A DNA stretch of 64,000 nt from Citrobacter sp. JGM124 (GCF_018257795.1 NZ_JAERJD010000007.1:124001-188000); one strand, 5' to 3'. Positions 31,423-39,780 are shown, counted from the first letter of the stretch. Notes: generated by a model from the sequence alone, not told the origin. Made by a program: numbers and translations.

Positions 31423-31563
31423 TCAACGCCGTTTTTTACGCCCCTGAACGGCCTTGAAGCGTGGGTTAGATTTACAGATCACATAAAGCCGCCCCTTACG
31501 TCTGACTATCTGACAATCGGGGTGGCGGTTTTTTGCACTCCGTAGCGAATTTAATACCTGCAT
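31423..31563 (-). CDS. rpmJ2: Zinc-independent ribosomal protein bL36B (RpmJ2/YkgO)
   Basis: 46 aa, translated by hand: it begins [20 protein letters not shown] and ends in QGRKKRR. It matches E. coli YkgO, the C-minus paralogue of L36 that lacks the four zinc ligands and replaces RpmJ during zinc starvation. It follows rpmE2 with a 3-base gap, so they form one operon under the upstream Zur box. Confidence 0.95.
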   Translation of the reverse strand: MQVLNSLRSAKNRHPDCQIVRRKGRLYVICKSNPRFKAVQGRKKRR

Positions 31564-31566
31564 GGT

Positions 31567-31827
31567 TTACCCCTTTTTATTTGAGAAAAAATTTCCAAAA
31601 CGTTGCTGGAACCGTGCTGGCCCGCCTTCATTGACATAAACTTTCTGTTTACCGGTATAGTAAGGATGAGAAGCCGATGACACTTCAATCGTGACATAGG
31701 GATAACTCACGCCTTCAATTTCAATGACTCTGTCGGTTTTGATGGTCGAACCGATTTTAAAATACTCATTAACACTGGTGTCATGAAATACCACGGTCCG
31801 ATAATCAGGATGAATGCCCTGCTGCAT
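31567..31827 (-). CDS. rpmE2: Zinc-independent ribosomal protein bL31B (RpmE2/YkgM)
   Basis: 86 aa from ATG 31827 ([18 protein letters not shown]), the family start. The frame is open 11 codons further upstream, but that part would cover the Zur box. It lacks the zinc-binding cysteines of the RpmE type, and the C-terminus is FFSNKKG. It replaces zinc-containing L31 on ribosomes when zinc is scarce, releasing zinc for other uses. Confidence 0.96.
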   Translation of the reverse strand: MQQGIHPDYRTVVFHDTSVNEYFKIGSTIKTDRVIEIEGVSYPYVTIEVSSASHPYYTGKQKVYVNEGGPARFQQRFGNFFSNKKG

Positions 31828-31843
31828 AACGCCTCTGAATGTT

Positions 31844-31860
31844 ATGTTATAAAGTAACAT
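31844..31860. promoter_or_regulatory. Zur box of rpmE2-rpmJ2
   Basis: ATGTTATAAAGTAACAT matches the E. coli Zur core (ATGTTATA-N-TATAACAT) at 14 of 16 defined positions. It ends 17 bases upstream of the rpmE2 start. This implies derepression under zinc limitation, as for E. coli ykgMO. Confidence 0.82.
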
Positions 31861-32341
31861 TAATTTAAAGCCACTCAGTTAGAAAAGCAAGCTTGTTAGC
31901 ATCAGCGGGATATGATTATTCGCAGTAGGAAAAGGCACTATTCGGCTCTTCAGCCCGTCACAGGATGACAGACTCACAGAAAAATACGCCCACCACCAAA
32001 TAACGGGGATGATCGGCTCAATTAACTCGCGGTAATATTATTAATATAGTTAATTGATTTCTAATAAAAAAGTATTTTGTATTCCCTACTCCCCCACATC
32101 AATATGATGCATGCCCACTCCGCTACAGCTCTTTTTCTTATTTAAGCAAAAGCTTAGAACCCTCCAGGTGCATAGCTTAGAAGATAACAATATTGGTCGA
32201 ACTTATACGGTTACGGCAAAGTAAATTCATCGCATTTATTCATAAATTAGAACCTATTCCTACAGATGCTGTTGTCGCCATACGTTTGGACTCAAGCAGC
32301 ACACAGCCCTCTGATAGGCAGGTTATTCGCGGGGTATAACT
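31861..32341. other. Regulatory region upstream of the oxygenase-importer operon
   Basis: About 480 AT-rich bases with no supported gene. Present are a short dyad TAAGC/GCTTA at 32143-32156 and a direct repeat AGCTTAGAA at 32151 and 32174. Either could belong to a LysR-type regulator site, but I cannot assign one. The promoters of rpmE2 (minus) and of the oxygenase operon (plus) must lie here. Confidence 0.45.
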
Positions 32342-32452
32342 ATGAACCAACCTTGTTGCTGTACCGACGTAAATCCAACTGACTCAACTAATTTATTTAT
32401 ACTTGGAGTTCACCATGAGCAACAATCCAGACCTGGCGCTACCCATTCTTGA
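32342..32452 (+). CDS. Short leader ORF with three consecutive Cys codons
   Basis: 36-codon frame beginning MNQPCCCTDVNPTDST; the Cys codons are TGT TGC TGT (32354-32362). GGGG lies seven bases before the ATG. It overlaps the start of the oxygenase gene by 38 bp in a different frame. TCCAA (32374-32378) can pair with TTGGA (32403-32407), which covers the GGAG ribosome binding site of the oxygenase. Position, Cys run and overlap suggest a regulatory leader peptide sensing charged tRNA-Cys. The regulatory role is inference; chance is the alternative. Confidence 0.55.
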   Translation: MNQPCCCTDVNPTDSTNLFILGVHHEQQSRPGATHS

Positions 32453-33455
32453 CCTCTCCCAGCTGAAAGGCACCCCGACTGATCGCGCCGCCTTTCTGAG
32501 CCAGTTACGTTACGCAGCACGTGAAATTGGTTTTTTCTATCTGATTAACCACGGTATCAGCACTGAACTTCAGCAAGCAGTTCAACACCAGTCCCGCCAA
32601 TTTTTTGCTCTGCCCGATGCACAAAAACAAACTGTTGCCATGATTCACTCACCTCACTTTCGTGGCTATAACCGTGCAGCCAGCGAATTAACACGTGGTC
32701 AGCCTGACTGGCGTGAACAATTCGATGTCGGCGCTGAACGTCAAACGCTGACGCTGTTTGAAAATGCCCCAGCCTGGCGCCGGTTACAAGGCCCTAACTT
32801 GTGGCCAGAATCTCTGCCTGAGTTGAAAACGACCGTTTTACAGTGGCAAAGCGAGATGACTGAAGTGGCACTGACCCTACTGAAAACCTTCGCTGAGGCT
32901 TTACACCTGCCGGAAAATGCCTTTGATCAACTCTATGGCTCCGAACCCAATGAACATATCAAACTCATTCGCTACCCCGGCCAGCAAGGTACTCAGAGCA
33001 ATCAGGGGGTTGGTGCGCACAAAGATTCAGGTTTCCTGAGCTTCTTATTGCAAGATGATCAGAAAGGCTTGCAGGTTGAAGTTTCCCCAGGGAACTGGGT
33101 TGATGCCAGGCCTCTACCAGGCAGTTTTGTCGTCAACATCGGAGAGCTATTAGAACTGGCAACCAATGGATACCTGCGCGCAACTGTGCACCGAGTTGTC
33201 TCGCCACCCGCCAGTCAGGAACGACTCTCTATTGCCTTTTTCCTGGGAGCACAACTGGATGCCGTGGTTCCTGTTTATGCGTTACCAGAAGCCCTGTCAC
33301 GTGAAGCCCAAGGGCCAGAAAGCGATCCCCAGAACCCACTATTGCGTGATGTTGGCTGGAACTACCTGAAGGGCCGCCTGCGTTCGCACCCGGATGTTGC
33401 AGAACGTTACTATCCAGAAGTGATTAAAAAAACCACTGAAAATACACTCGCTTAA
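32415..33455 (+). CDS. 2-oxoglutarate/Fe(II)-dependent oxygenase, isopenicillin-N-synthase family
   Basis: 346 aa from ATG 32415, with GGAG six bases upstream. The N-terminal DIOX_N domain (PILDLSQLKG...GFFYLINHGIS) and C-terminal 2OG-FeII oxygenase domain are clear. The iron ligands are H202-x-D204 (GAHKDSGF) and H259 (ATVHRV). The 2-oxoglutarate-binding R-x-S is in QERLSIAFF. The family oxidises many small molecules and the substrate here is unknown. It is the first gene of an operon with a MetNIQ-like importer, which suggests it acts on the imported, possibly sulfur-containing, compound. Confidence 0.85.
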   Translation: MSNNPDLALPILDLSQLKGTPTDRAAFLSQLRYAAREIGFFYLINHGISTELQQAVQHQSRQFFALPDAQKQTVAMIHSPHFRGYNRAASELTRGQPDWREQFDVGAERQTLTLFENAPAWRRLQGPNLWPESLPELKTTVLQWQSEMTEVALTLLKTFAEALHLPENAFDQLYGSEPNEHIKLIRYPGQQGTQSNQGVGAHKDSGFLSFLLQDDQKGLQVEVSPGNWVDARPLPGSFVVNIGELLELATNGYLRATVHRVVSPPASQERLSIAFFLGAQLDAVVPVYALPEALSREAQGPESDPQNPLLRDVGWNYLKGRLRSHPDVAERYYPEVIKKTTENTLA

Positions 33456-33469
33456 GCATAAGGAATATT

Positions 33470-34279
33470 ATGATGAAAAGAACTTCATTTACGTTAGCCA
33501 GTATCGCTCTGTCACTCTCCTTTGCTTTTGCGGCTCAGGCTGCTGATGCATTACGGGTTGCTGCAGACCCAGTGCCCCACTCAGAAATTCTTGCCTTTGT
33601 GCAGAAAGAAGACCCCGCCAATAAGCTAAAAGTCATTGAACTCAGTAACGGTATCAATGCCAATGAATTACTGGCTAACGGCGATGTTGATGCCAACTAC
33701 TTCCAGCACTTACCTTATTTACGGGATCAGGAAAAAGCATTAGGTAAGAAGTTCGTCGTGGCGGCAACCGTGCATGTAGAACCTTTTGGTGTGTATTCAA
33801 GAAAATATAAATCACTCGATGAGATCCCCAATGGGGCCACGGTCGCTATTCCGAATAACGTGACCAACCTGAGTCGTGGCCTCTATTTGCTGCAGGATAA
33901 GGGACTGATTACCTTAAAACCTGAATTCAAGGATGCGGCTTCCCAACTGGCGACACCAAAGGATATTGCCAGCAATCCTAAAGGCCTGAAAATCATTGAA
34001 GTTGAGTCCCCGCAGATACCACGCTCTCTCGATGATGTTGATCTCGGGATTATTAATGGTAACTACGCCCTGGAAGCGGGTTTAGTGCCGGCCAAAGATG
34101 CACTGGCGCTCGAGAGTGCAACAAATAACCCTTACGCTAATCTGCTGGTGACAACGCCTGAGCTGGCAAATGATCCACGAATCAAGGCACTCGCCAAAGA
34201 TTTAGAGTCGAAAGCAACTGCTGATTTTATTACCCGTCAGTATAACAACTCCGTCATCCCGGTTGCCCACAAGCCATGA
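33470..34279 (+). CDS. NlpA/MetQ-family periplasmic binding protein
   Basis: 269 aa. Sec signal peptide with likely cleavage AAQA/AD near residue 24. Unlike MetQ there is no lipobox Cys, so the mature protein should be soluble. The Lipoprotein_9 domain covers the rest ([48 protein letters not shown]). MetQ homologues bind methionine, and this divergent copy may bind another sulfur or amino-acid-like ligand. The TGA overlaps the ATG of the next gene (ATGA). Confidence 0.88.
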   Translation: MMKRTSFTLASIALSLSFAFAAQAADALRVAADPVPHSEILAFVQKEDPANKLKVIELSNGINANELLANGDVDANYFQHLPYLRDQEKALGKKFVVAATVHVEPFGVYSRKYKSLDEIPNGATVAIPNNVTNLSRGLYLLQDKGLITLKPEFKDAASQLATPKDIASNPKGLKIIEVESPQIPRSLDDVDLGIINGNYALEAGLVPAKDALALESATNNPYANLLVTTPELANDPRIKALAKDLESKATADFITRQYNNSVIPVAHKP

Positions 34280-35064
34280 TTACCCTTGAGCGGCTGAGTA
34301 AAGTGTATGCTGGAGAAGGCCAACCGGCGCTTGATGATATTAGCCTGATCGTACCGAAAGGAGCTATCTATGGCATTCTGGGTCGCAGCGGCGCAGGAAA
34401 AAGTACACTGATCCGCTGTCTCAATTTACTGGAACGGCCCTCATCGGGCCGCATCATTATGAACGGCCAGGATATTACCACCTTTAATCAACGGGACTTA
34501 CGTTTACACCGTCAGCGTACGGGAATGGTATTCCAGCACTTTAACCTGATCCATGCCCGTAATGTTGAAGACAATATTGCCGTGCCATTAGAAATCGCGG
34601 GGATGTCAGCTGACCGACGTCGCCTGCGTGTCATGGAGCTGCTGGATTTAGTTGGTCTGAGTGATAAAGCCCGGGCCTTTCCTTCCCAGCTTTCTGGTGG
34701 ACAAAAACAGCGTGTGGGTATTGCCCGGGCACTTGCCGCCCACCCGGATATTCTACTATGTGATGAGGCCACCAGTGCACTCGATCCAGAAACAACGGCC
34801 TCGATACTGGCACTGCTGGGCGATATTAACCGCCAGCTTGGTCTGACTATTGTTCTGATTACTCACCAGCTGGAGGTAGTAAAAACCCTCTGTGATCATG
34901 CCGCATTACTGGAAAAAGGTAAGTTAGTTGAAAGTGGGTCACTGTCAGAAAGGCTCACTGACCCTTTTTCCCGGCTACGAAGTGCTTTGTTGCATAACAG
35001 CGAAGCTGAAAAAGCATTTTTACGCCGCCATGGCGTTGAAGAGAGGATCTTATGCGTCGCTTGA
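34276..35064 (+). CDS. MetN-like ABC importer ATPase lacking the C-terminal regulatory domain
   Basis: 262 aa. Walker [10 protein letters not shown] (about residues 38-46), signature [15 protein letters not shown], Walker [13 protein letters not shown], and the switch His in LITHQLE. E. coli MetN is about 343 aa with a C-terminal NIL (ACT-like) domain that binds methionine and inhibits transport. Here only about 20 residues follow the nucleotide-binding domain, so that trans-inhibition module is missing. It overlaps the permease gene by 13 bp. Confidence 0.9.
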   Translation: MITLERLSKVYAGEGQPALDDISLIVPKGAIYGILGRSGAGKSTLIRCLNLLERPSSGRIIMNGQDITTFNQRDLRLHRQRTGMVFQHFNLIHARNVEDNIAVPLEIAGMSADRRRLRVMELLDLVGLSDKARAFPSQLSGGQKQRVGIARALAAHPDILLCDEATSALDPETTASILALLGDINRQLGLTIVLITHQLEVVKTLCDHAALLEKGKLVESGSLSERLTDPFSRLRSALLHNSEAEKAFLRRHGVEERILCVA

Positions 35065-35720
35065 GTTGGGAAGATTTATGGCCGTTATTACTTGATGGGA
35101 CAATGGATACCCTCTATATGGTCGCGCTGGCAGCACTGTTCACTATTGCCATTGGCTTACCTTTGGGGGTACTGCTCTTTATCACGCGTCGGGATGGTGT
35201 TCTGCCCGCAGTACGTTTAAACCGATTACTTGGAAGTATCATTAACGTGGGGCGTTCACTCCCTTTTATCGTGTTACTGATAGCCATGATCCCCTTTACC
35301 AGGATTATTGTTGGCACCACATTAGGGAGTACAGCAGCGATTGTTCCCATTACTATTGGTGCCTTTCCTTTTTTTGCTCGTATCGTGGAAAGTGCATTAG
35401 ATGAAGTAGACAAAGGGCGTATTGAAGCCATTCTTTCAATGGGGGGGAACGCCTGGCATGTGATTAGCAAGGTTTTGTTACCGGAAGCCCTGCCCGCACT
35501 TCTCGCCGGAATGACGCTGACGGTAGTGATGCTGATTGGCTTCTCATCCATGGCGGGTGTGATAGGCGGTGGTGGCTTAGGGGATCTCGCTATTCGTTAC
35601 GGTTATCAGCGCTTCAATGATCAGGTGATGATAGGCACCGTGGTTATTCTGGTCGCAATGGTACAGATAGTGCAAAGTTCGGGGGATCGTTTGGTCCGTC
35701 GCCTTGCCCATCGCCGTTAA
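35052..35720 (+). CDS. MetI-like ABC importer permease
   Basis: 222 aa with about five membrane segments and the ABC permease EAA loop ([39 protein letters not shown]). It belongs to the MetI family. With the two preceding genes it forms a complete methionine-type importer, fed by the periplasmic binding protein and followed by a hairpin. Last gene of the oxygenase operon. Confidence 0.9.
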   Translation: MRRLSWEDLWPLLLDGTMDTLYMVALAALFTIAIGLPLGVLLFITRRDGVLPAVRLNRLLGSIINVGRSLPFIVLLIAMIPFTRIIVGTTLGSTAAIVPITIGAFPFFARIVESALDEVDKGRIEAILSMGGNAWHVISKVLLPEALPALLAGMTLTVVMLIGFSSMAGVIGGGGLGDLAIRYGYQRFNDQVMIGTVVILVAMVQIVQSSGDRLVRRLAHRR

Positions 35721-35736
35721 GCATCACACCGGTGAA

Positions 35737-35761
35737 GGCCCGACATGGTATGTGTCGGGCC
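35737..35761 (+). terminator. Terminator of the oxygenase-importer operon
   Basis: Perfect 9-bp stem GGCCCGACA / TGTCGGGCC with a 7-base loop, 16 bases after the permease stop, followed by ACACTATTTT. Confidence 0.78.
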
Positions 35762-35854
35762 ACACTATTTTCCCCGACAGCCCCCCTTTTTTGCTGCCTG
35801 AATGCCTCTTCCTTTGATTTTTCCATTTTTATATCGTCGATCACAATAAAAAAA

Positions 35855-35868
35855 TGTTAACGATAACA
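35855..35868. promoter_or_regulatory. Distal CscR operator candidate
   Basis: TGTTAACGATAACA is a near-perfect dyad with the central CG typical of LacI-family operators. It shares GTTAACG with the proximal site 62 bp downstream (centre to centre), close to six helical turns, a geometry compatible with DNA looping. Confidence 0.7.
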
Positions 35869-35889
35869 AAGGTGATTTTAGTCACGTTT
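35868..35889. promoter_or_regulatory. CRP site upstream of cscB
   Basis: GTGA-N6-TCAC (35872-35875 and 35882-35885) with A/T flanks fits the CRP consensus well. It lies between the two CscR operator candidates and implies catabolite control of sucrose use. Confidence 0.75.
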
Positions 35890-35917
35890 TTGATGGATTT
35901 TACTTCCCTCATCAAAA

Positions 35918-35929
35918 GTTAACGTTAAC
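35918..35929. promoter_or_regulatory. Proximal CscR operator candidate
   Basis: GTTAACGTTAAC is a perfect 12-bp palindrome with a central CG, 35 bases before the cscB start. A likely main operator for the LacI-family regulator CscR encoded downstream. Confidence 0.75.
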
Positions 35930-35963
35930 AATCGCATCAATAAATCTTCCGGGAGTGGCGACA

Positions 35964-37214
35964 ATGGCTCTGACAATTCGTAAACAACATCATTATCTGG
36001 TTCTCAGTGGGTTGCTTTTCACCTTCTTCTGGACCTGGTCTTCCGCCTTTTCTTTGATCTCTCTCTGGTTGCATCAGAAGATAGGCCTTACTGGCGCTGA
36101 AACAGGTCTCATTTTTTCCATTATTTCCCTGACAGCCCTTTGTGCGCAGCCACTGTATGGCTTTATTCAAGACAAACTGGGGTTGAAAAAAACGCTACTC
36201 CGGGTGATTGGGTTTCTGCTACTCATTAGTGGCCCATACTTTATTTTTGTCTGTACGCCGTTGTTACGCTTTCACATTGTGCCCGGAGCGATAAGCATTG
36301 GCTTATATGTTGGTGCAACTTTCTTCGCTGGTATCGGCGCATTAGAGTGCTATACCGAACGTGTAAGTCGAATTGTTGGTTTTGAGTATGGCCGGGCAAG
36401 AATGTGGGGCTCTTTAGGCTGGGCTGGTGCGACGTTGCTGGCCGGGATCCTGTTTAACATTGACCCACAACTGAACTTCTGGATGGGTAGCTGTTCAGCA
36501 TTGATCTTCATCATCTTGCTATGGTGGATGAAGGATGTACAAACCAATGCCATGAACGAACTAGAATATGGCAAAACCAGCTCCCTTTCTGTAAAAGATG
36601 CCTTAAGTTTATTAAAACTCCCCCGCTTCTGGGCGCTGGTCGTCTTTGTCTGTGGCGTCAGTGTTTATAATGTTTATGATCAGCAGTTCCCCATCTATTT
36701 TGCCTCACTGTTCAGTAATGTGAATCACGGTAATGAAATGTTTGGCTTTCTGAACTCCTTCCAGGTGTTCCTTGAAGCTATCGGCCTGTTTCTTGCGCCC
36801 TTCTTGGTGAATAAAATCGGTGCAAAACGCGGTTTATTACTCAGCGGCTTTATTATGGCATTCCGCATCTTTGGCTCAGGTATGGCTGTCGACACAGTGA
36901 CCATTTCACTGATGAAACTACTGCATGCGGTGGAGCTGCCTATTTTGCTGATTGCGATGTTCAAATACATCACCACTCAGTTTGATCAACGTCTTTCAGC
37001 CACCCTCTATTTGGTTGGCTTCCAGTTTGTTACCTCTATCTGTGCCAGCGTCCTGTCCCCACTGGTAGGACGAGGCTATGACCAGCTTGGGTTCCCTGAA
37101 ACCTACATGATTCTCTCTGGTTTGGTGCTGTTCTTTACGCTGCTTTCAAGCTTCTTACTTAATAGCGACACCCCCAAACAGCAGATGGCTCCTCTTAATT
37201 TACAAACCAGGTAA
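35964..37214 (+). CDS. cscB: Sucrose/oligosaccharide:H+ symporter, LacY/CscB family
   Basis: 416 aa from ATG 35964, with GGAG nine bases upstream. About twelve membrane segments. Family motifs are GFIQDKLGLKK (loop 2-3), the FEYGRARMWGSLGWA segment with conserved Glu/Arg residues in TM5, and FNSFQVFLEA-type sequence in TM8. The closest remembered relative is E. coli CscB. Sucrose is the probable substrate because the next gene is a sucrose hydrolase. First gene of cscB-cscA under CRP and CscR sites. Confidence 0.88.
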   Translation: MALTIRKQHHYLVLSGLLFTFFWTWSSAFSLISLWLHQKIGLTGAETGLIFSIISLTALCAQPLYGFIQDKLGLKKTLLRVIGFLLLISGPYFIFVCTPLLRFHIVPGAISIGLYVGATFFAGIGALECYTERVSRIVGFEYGRARMWGSLGWAGATLLAGILFNIDPQLNFWMGSCSALIFIILLWWMKDVQTNAMNELEYGKTSSLSVKDALSLLKLPRFWALVVFVCGVSVYNVYDQQFPIYFASLFSNVNHGNEMFGFLNSFQVFLEAIGLFLAPFLVNKIGAKRGLLLSGFIMAFRIFGSGMAVDTVTISLMKLLHAVELPILLIAMFKYITTQFDQRLSATLYLVGFQFVTSICASVLSPLVGRGYDQLGFPETYMILSGLVLFFTLLSSFLLNSDTPKQQMAPLNLQTR

Positions 37215-37219
37215 TAACC

Positions 37220-38662
37220 ATGACAAACCCAATTATTCAGGCTCAACAAGCCTTAGATGCCAATATCAAACTCCGTGGTAATGCCTTGTATCCGCACTAC
37301 CATCTCACCCCACCTGCTGGCTGGATGAATGATCCCAATGGACTTATTTTTCATAACGGTCTTTACCATGCCTTCTATCAACATCACCCGTTTGATGCAA
37401 ACTGGGGACCAATGCACTGGGGGCACGCCACCAGCCCGGACATGGTTCACTGGACAGCACAACCTATTGCCCTTGCACCAGGTGATGAGTGGGATATTGA
37501 TGGCTGCTTTTCTGGCAGTGCCGTCGATGACAATGGCGTACTGTCGCTTATCTATACAGGGCATATCTGGCTGGATGGGGTCGGTAATGACCGCGCTATT
37601 CGTCAGGTACAGTGCCTGGCCACCAGCAAAGATGGTATCCATTTTGAAAAACAGGGTGTCATTCTGACCCCACCGCCAGGTATCATGCACTTCCGTGATC
37701 CTAAAGTATGGCAGCAGGATGGAGTCTGGTGGATGGTAATTGGCGCACGTGATATTGACGACTGTGGCAAGGTTCTTATCTACCGTGGTACTTCGCTACA
37801 TGACTGGCAATTGGACAGAGTGCTGGCCCAGGCTGAACCGGGCATGGGATACATGTGGGAATGCCCGGATTTCTTTCCGCTGGGTGACGAATATCTGTTA
37901 ATGTTTTCCCCACAAGGGGTTCAGGCTGATGGCTGGGAAAACCGTAACTTGTTTCAAAGCGGTTATTTACGCGGAAGCTGGCAACCCGGTGCTGATTTCA
38001 CTGTCAGCCACCCGTTTGTAGAGATGGACCGGGGGCATGATTTCTATGCACCACAATCTTTTATCGCCGCCGACGGACGCCGCATTGTCATGGCATGGAT
38101 GGATATGTGGGAATCACCGATGCCATCCAAACAAGAAGGCTGGGCAGGTTCTCTTACGCTTCCAAGGGAGCTGAGTATCACCCCCCAGGGCCAGTTACTG
38201 CAAAAACCCATTGCTGAACTCGCATCCCTGCGTACTGATCATTATACCGTCCCCCCGTATCTGCTCGATTCAGAATCGGCGTTATTACAGGAAAATGCCG
38301 ATACCCTTGAGCTGACACTCAGCTGGGATTGTGCAGCCAGTCATGCTCAACGCTATGGCCTGCGTTTGGGGCATGGGCTGGAACTGTATATCGACTCGGC
38401 TGAAAAAAGATTAATACTCTCCCGCCATCATACAGATGCCGCCCTCAGTAGCGATCGTAGTGTATTGATTGACATTGAAAAAGTGCTGACATTGCAAATT
38501 TTCATCGACCGGAGTTCAATTGAAGTCTTTGTTAATCAGGGGGAATCCTGCATGACCAGCCGGCTCTACCTGCAGCCGGATGACCGGGAATTAACGCTGT
38601 TTGCCGAAAATGGCCAGGCGCTCTGCCAGGGTGGCCTGCTGTGGCAACTCAGTGGATTATAA
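37220..38662 (+). CDS. cscA: Sucrose hydrolase (GH32 invertase) CscA
   Basis: 480 aa cytoplasmic glycoside hydrolase family 32 enzyme. The nucleophile is Asp38 in WMNDPNG, D160 is in FRDP (transition-state stabiliser), and the acid/base is E214 in WECPDF. A C-terminal beta-sandwich follows. It hydrolyses sucrose brought in unphosphorylated by CscB to glucose + fructose. There is no cscK fructokinase in the cluster. The last codons TTA TAA are shared with the end of cscR on the opposite strand. Confidence 0.93.
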   Translation: MTNPIIQAQQALDANIKLRGNALYPHYHLTPPAGWMNDPNGLIFHNGLYHAFYQHHPFDANWGPMHWGHATSPDMVHWTAQPIALAPGDEWDIDGCFSGSAVDDNGVLSLIYTGHIWLDGVGNDRAIRQVQCLATSKDGIHFEKQGVILTPPPGIMHFRDPKVWQQDGVWWMVIGARDIDDCGKVLIYRGTSLHDWQLDRVLAQAEPGMGYMWECPDFFPLGDEYLLMFSPQGVQADGWENRNLFQSGYLRGSWQPGADFTVSHPFVEMDRGHDFYAPQSFIAADGRRIVMAWMDMWESPMPSKQEGWAGSLTLPRELSITPQGQLLQKPIAELASLRTDHYTVPPYLLDSESALLQENADTLELTLSWDCAASHAQRYGLRLGHGLELYIDSAEKRLILSRHHTDAALSSDRSVLIDIEKVLTLQIFIDRSSIEVFVNQGESCMTSRLYLQPDDRELTLFAENGQALCQGGLLWQLSGL

Positions 38663-39652
38663 TGAAATACGTTTCAGTAAAGGGCAGGGTATACGGCTAA
38701 TGCCACGACTCTGACGCCCTTCAATCACGTGCAATGCCGCCTGGCGACCCAATTCGTGATGTGGCAATTGCACGGTACTCAGGGGGGGTAAGAATAACTC
38801 CCCAACACCAATTAAGTTGTCATACCCCAGTACAGCAACCTGCTGGGGGATCTTCATCCCTTTAGCCAGTAACTGTTGGTATCCCACAAAAGCAATACGA
38901 TCGTTGCCACACACCAGTACATCGAAATCTGGCTGCTCTTGGTGATAATGTGCCTCCAGCAGTGCGGCGAGATCCGTGTAGTGTGCATCCCCGATGGTCA
39001 TATGATATTGCTGCACATCATCCAGGCTCAGGCCCGCCTCAAGCCAGGCTTTTTCAAAACCGTCACGCCGAGCTTTGCTGGCAAGCATTTCCACTGGTAG
39101 CCAAAAACAGAGCGGTCGTCGGTATCCCTGGGCAATTAAATAGCGTGTTGCCTGGTACTGTCCGTCAAAATCGTCAGGGATATAACAAGGCAACCCCGGG
39201 GTGTCGCTGACACAATTGGCCAGTACCACAGGTTTATCTTCAAGGGCTTGTGGCAGGGTAACGTGACGCAACCCCATGGTGGTAAAAATGATACCGTCCG
39301 GACGTTGAGATAACAGCTGTTTAACTGCACGTTCGCTGTCATCAACCGAAAGAATATTGATCAAAAAGCTATTCCACCCGGACTCTCTGGCCGTTTGCTC
39401 AATGGCCAACAGCATTTCGACTGAATAAGGGGTGGTTGCGGTGTCAAGAGCCAGAATCGCAATGGTAGAAGCAGTGACGCCCTGATTACGGATTTTACGC
39501 GCAGAATAGTCAGGCACATAATTCAGGGTATCAATAGCCTGTTGCACCCGCTCCCGTGTCGCTGGCTTGACATTCTGTGGATGATTAATGACCCGCGATA
39601 CCGTCATTAACGATACCCCGGCCATTGTTGCCACGTCTTTCAGAGAAACCAT
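38657..39652 (-). CDS. cscR: LacI-family sucrose operon repressor CscR
   Basis: 331 aa from ATG 39652 (MVSLKDVATMAGVSLMTVSRVINHP), which gives the normal LacI helix-turn-helix start. A hinge helix with YVPDYSARKIRNQG and a periplasmic-binding-protein-like sugar domain follow. Convergent with cscA, with the stop codons overlapping by 6 bp. It is the probable repressor acting at the two dyads upstream of cscB. Confidence 0.88.
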   Translation of the reverse strand: MVSLKDVATMAGVSLMTVSRVINHPQNVKPATRERVQQAIDTLNYVPDYSARKIRNQGVTASTIAILALDTATTPYSVEMLLAIEQTARESGWNSFLINILSVDDSERAVKQLLSQRPDGIIFTTMGLRHVTLPQALEDKPVVLANCVSDTPGLPCYIPDDFDGQYQATRYLIAQGYRRPLCFWLPVEMLASKARRDGFEKAWLEAGLSLDDVQQYHMTIGDAHYTDLAALLEAHYHQEQPDFDVLVCGNDRIAFVGYQQLLAKGMKIPQQVAVLGYDNLIGVGELFLPPLSTVQLPHHELGRQAALHVIEGRQSRGISRIPCPLLKRISL

Positions 39653-39748
39653 ATCACCCACGAGAATTGCTGGAAAACGTTGATAGTAACGTGTTTCTTA
39701 CGCGTTTAACAATCAGAGTAAAAAAACAAATCGACGCATTCGCAAGAG

Positions 39749-39780
39749 ATCACCCGTGGGTATCCAAGCCCACGGGTGAT
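39749..39780. terminator. Strong hairpin after hcxA
   Basis: Perfect 12-bp inverted repeat ATCACCCGTGGG / CCCACGGGTGAT with an 8-base loop, abutting the hcxA stop codon. The U-tract on the minus strand is poor (CTCTTGC). Confidence 0.7.

Noticed and set aside
31861..32341. MetJ operator upstream of the MetNIQ-like operon
   Set aside because: I searched for tandem AGACGTCT-like units and found none in register, unlike the three sites in the salvage island.
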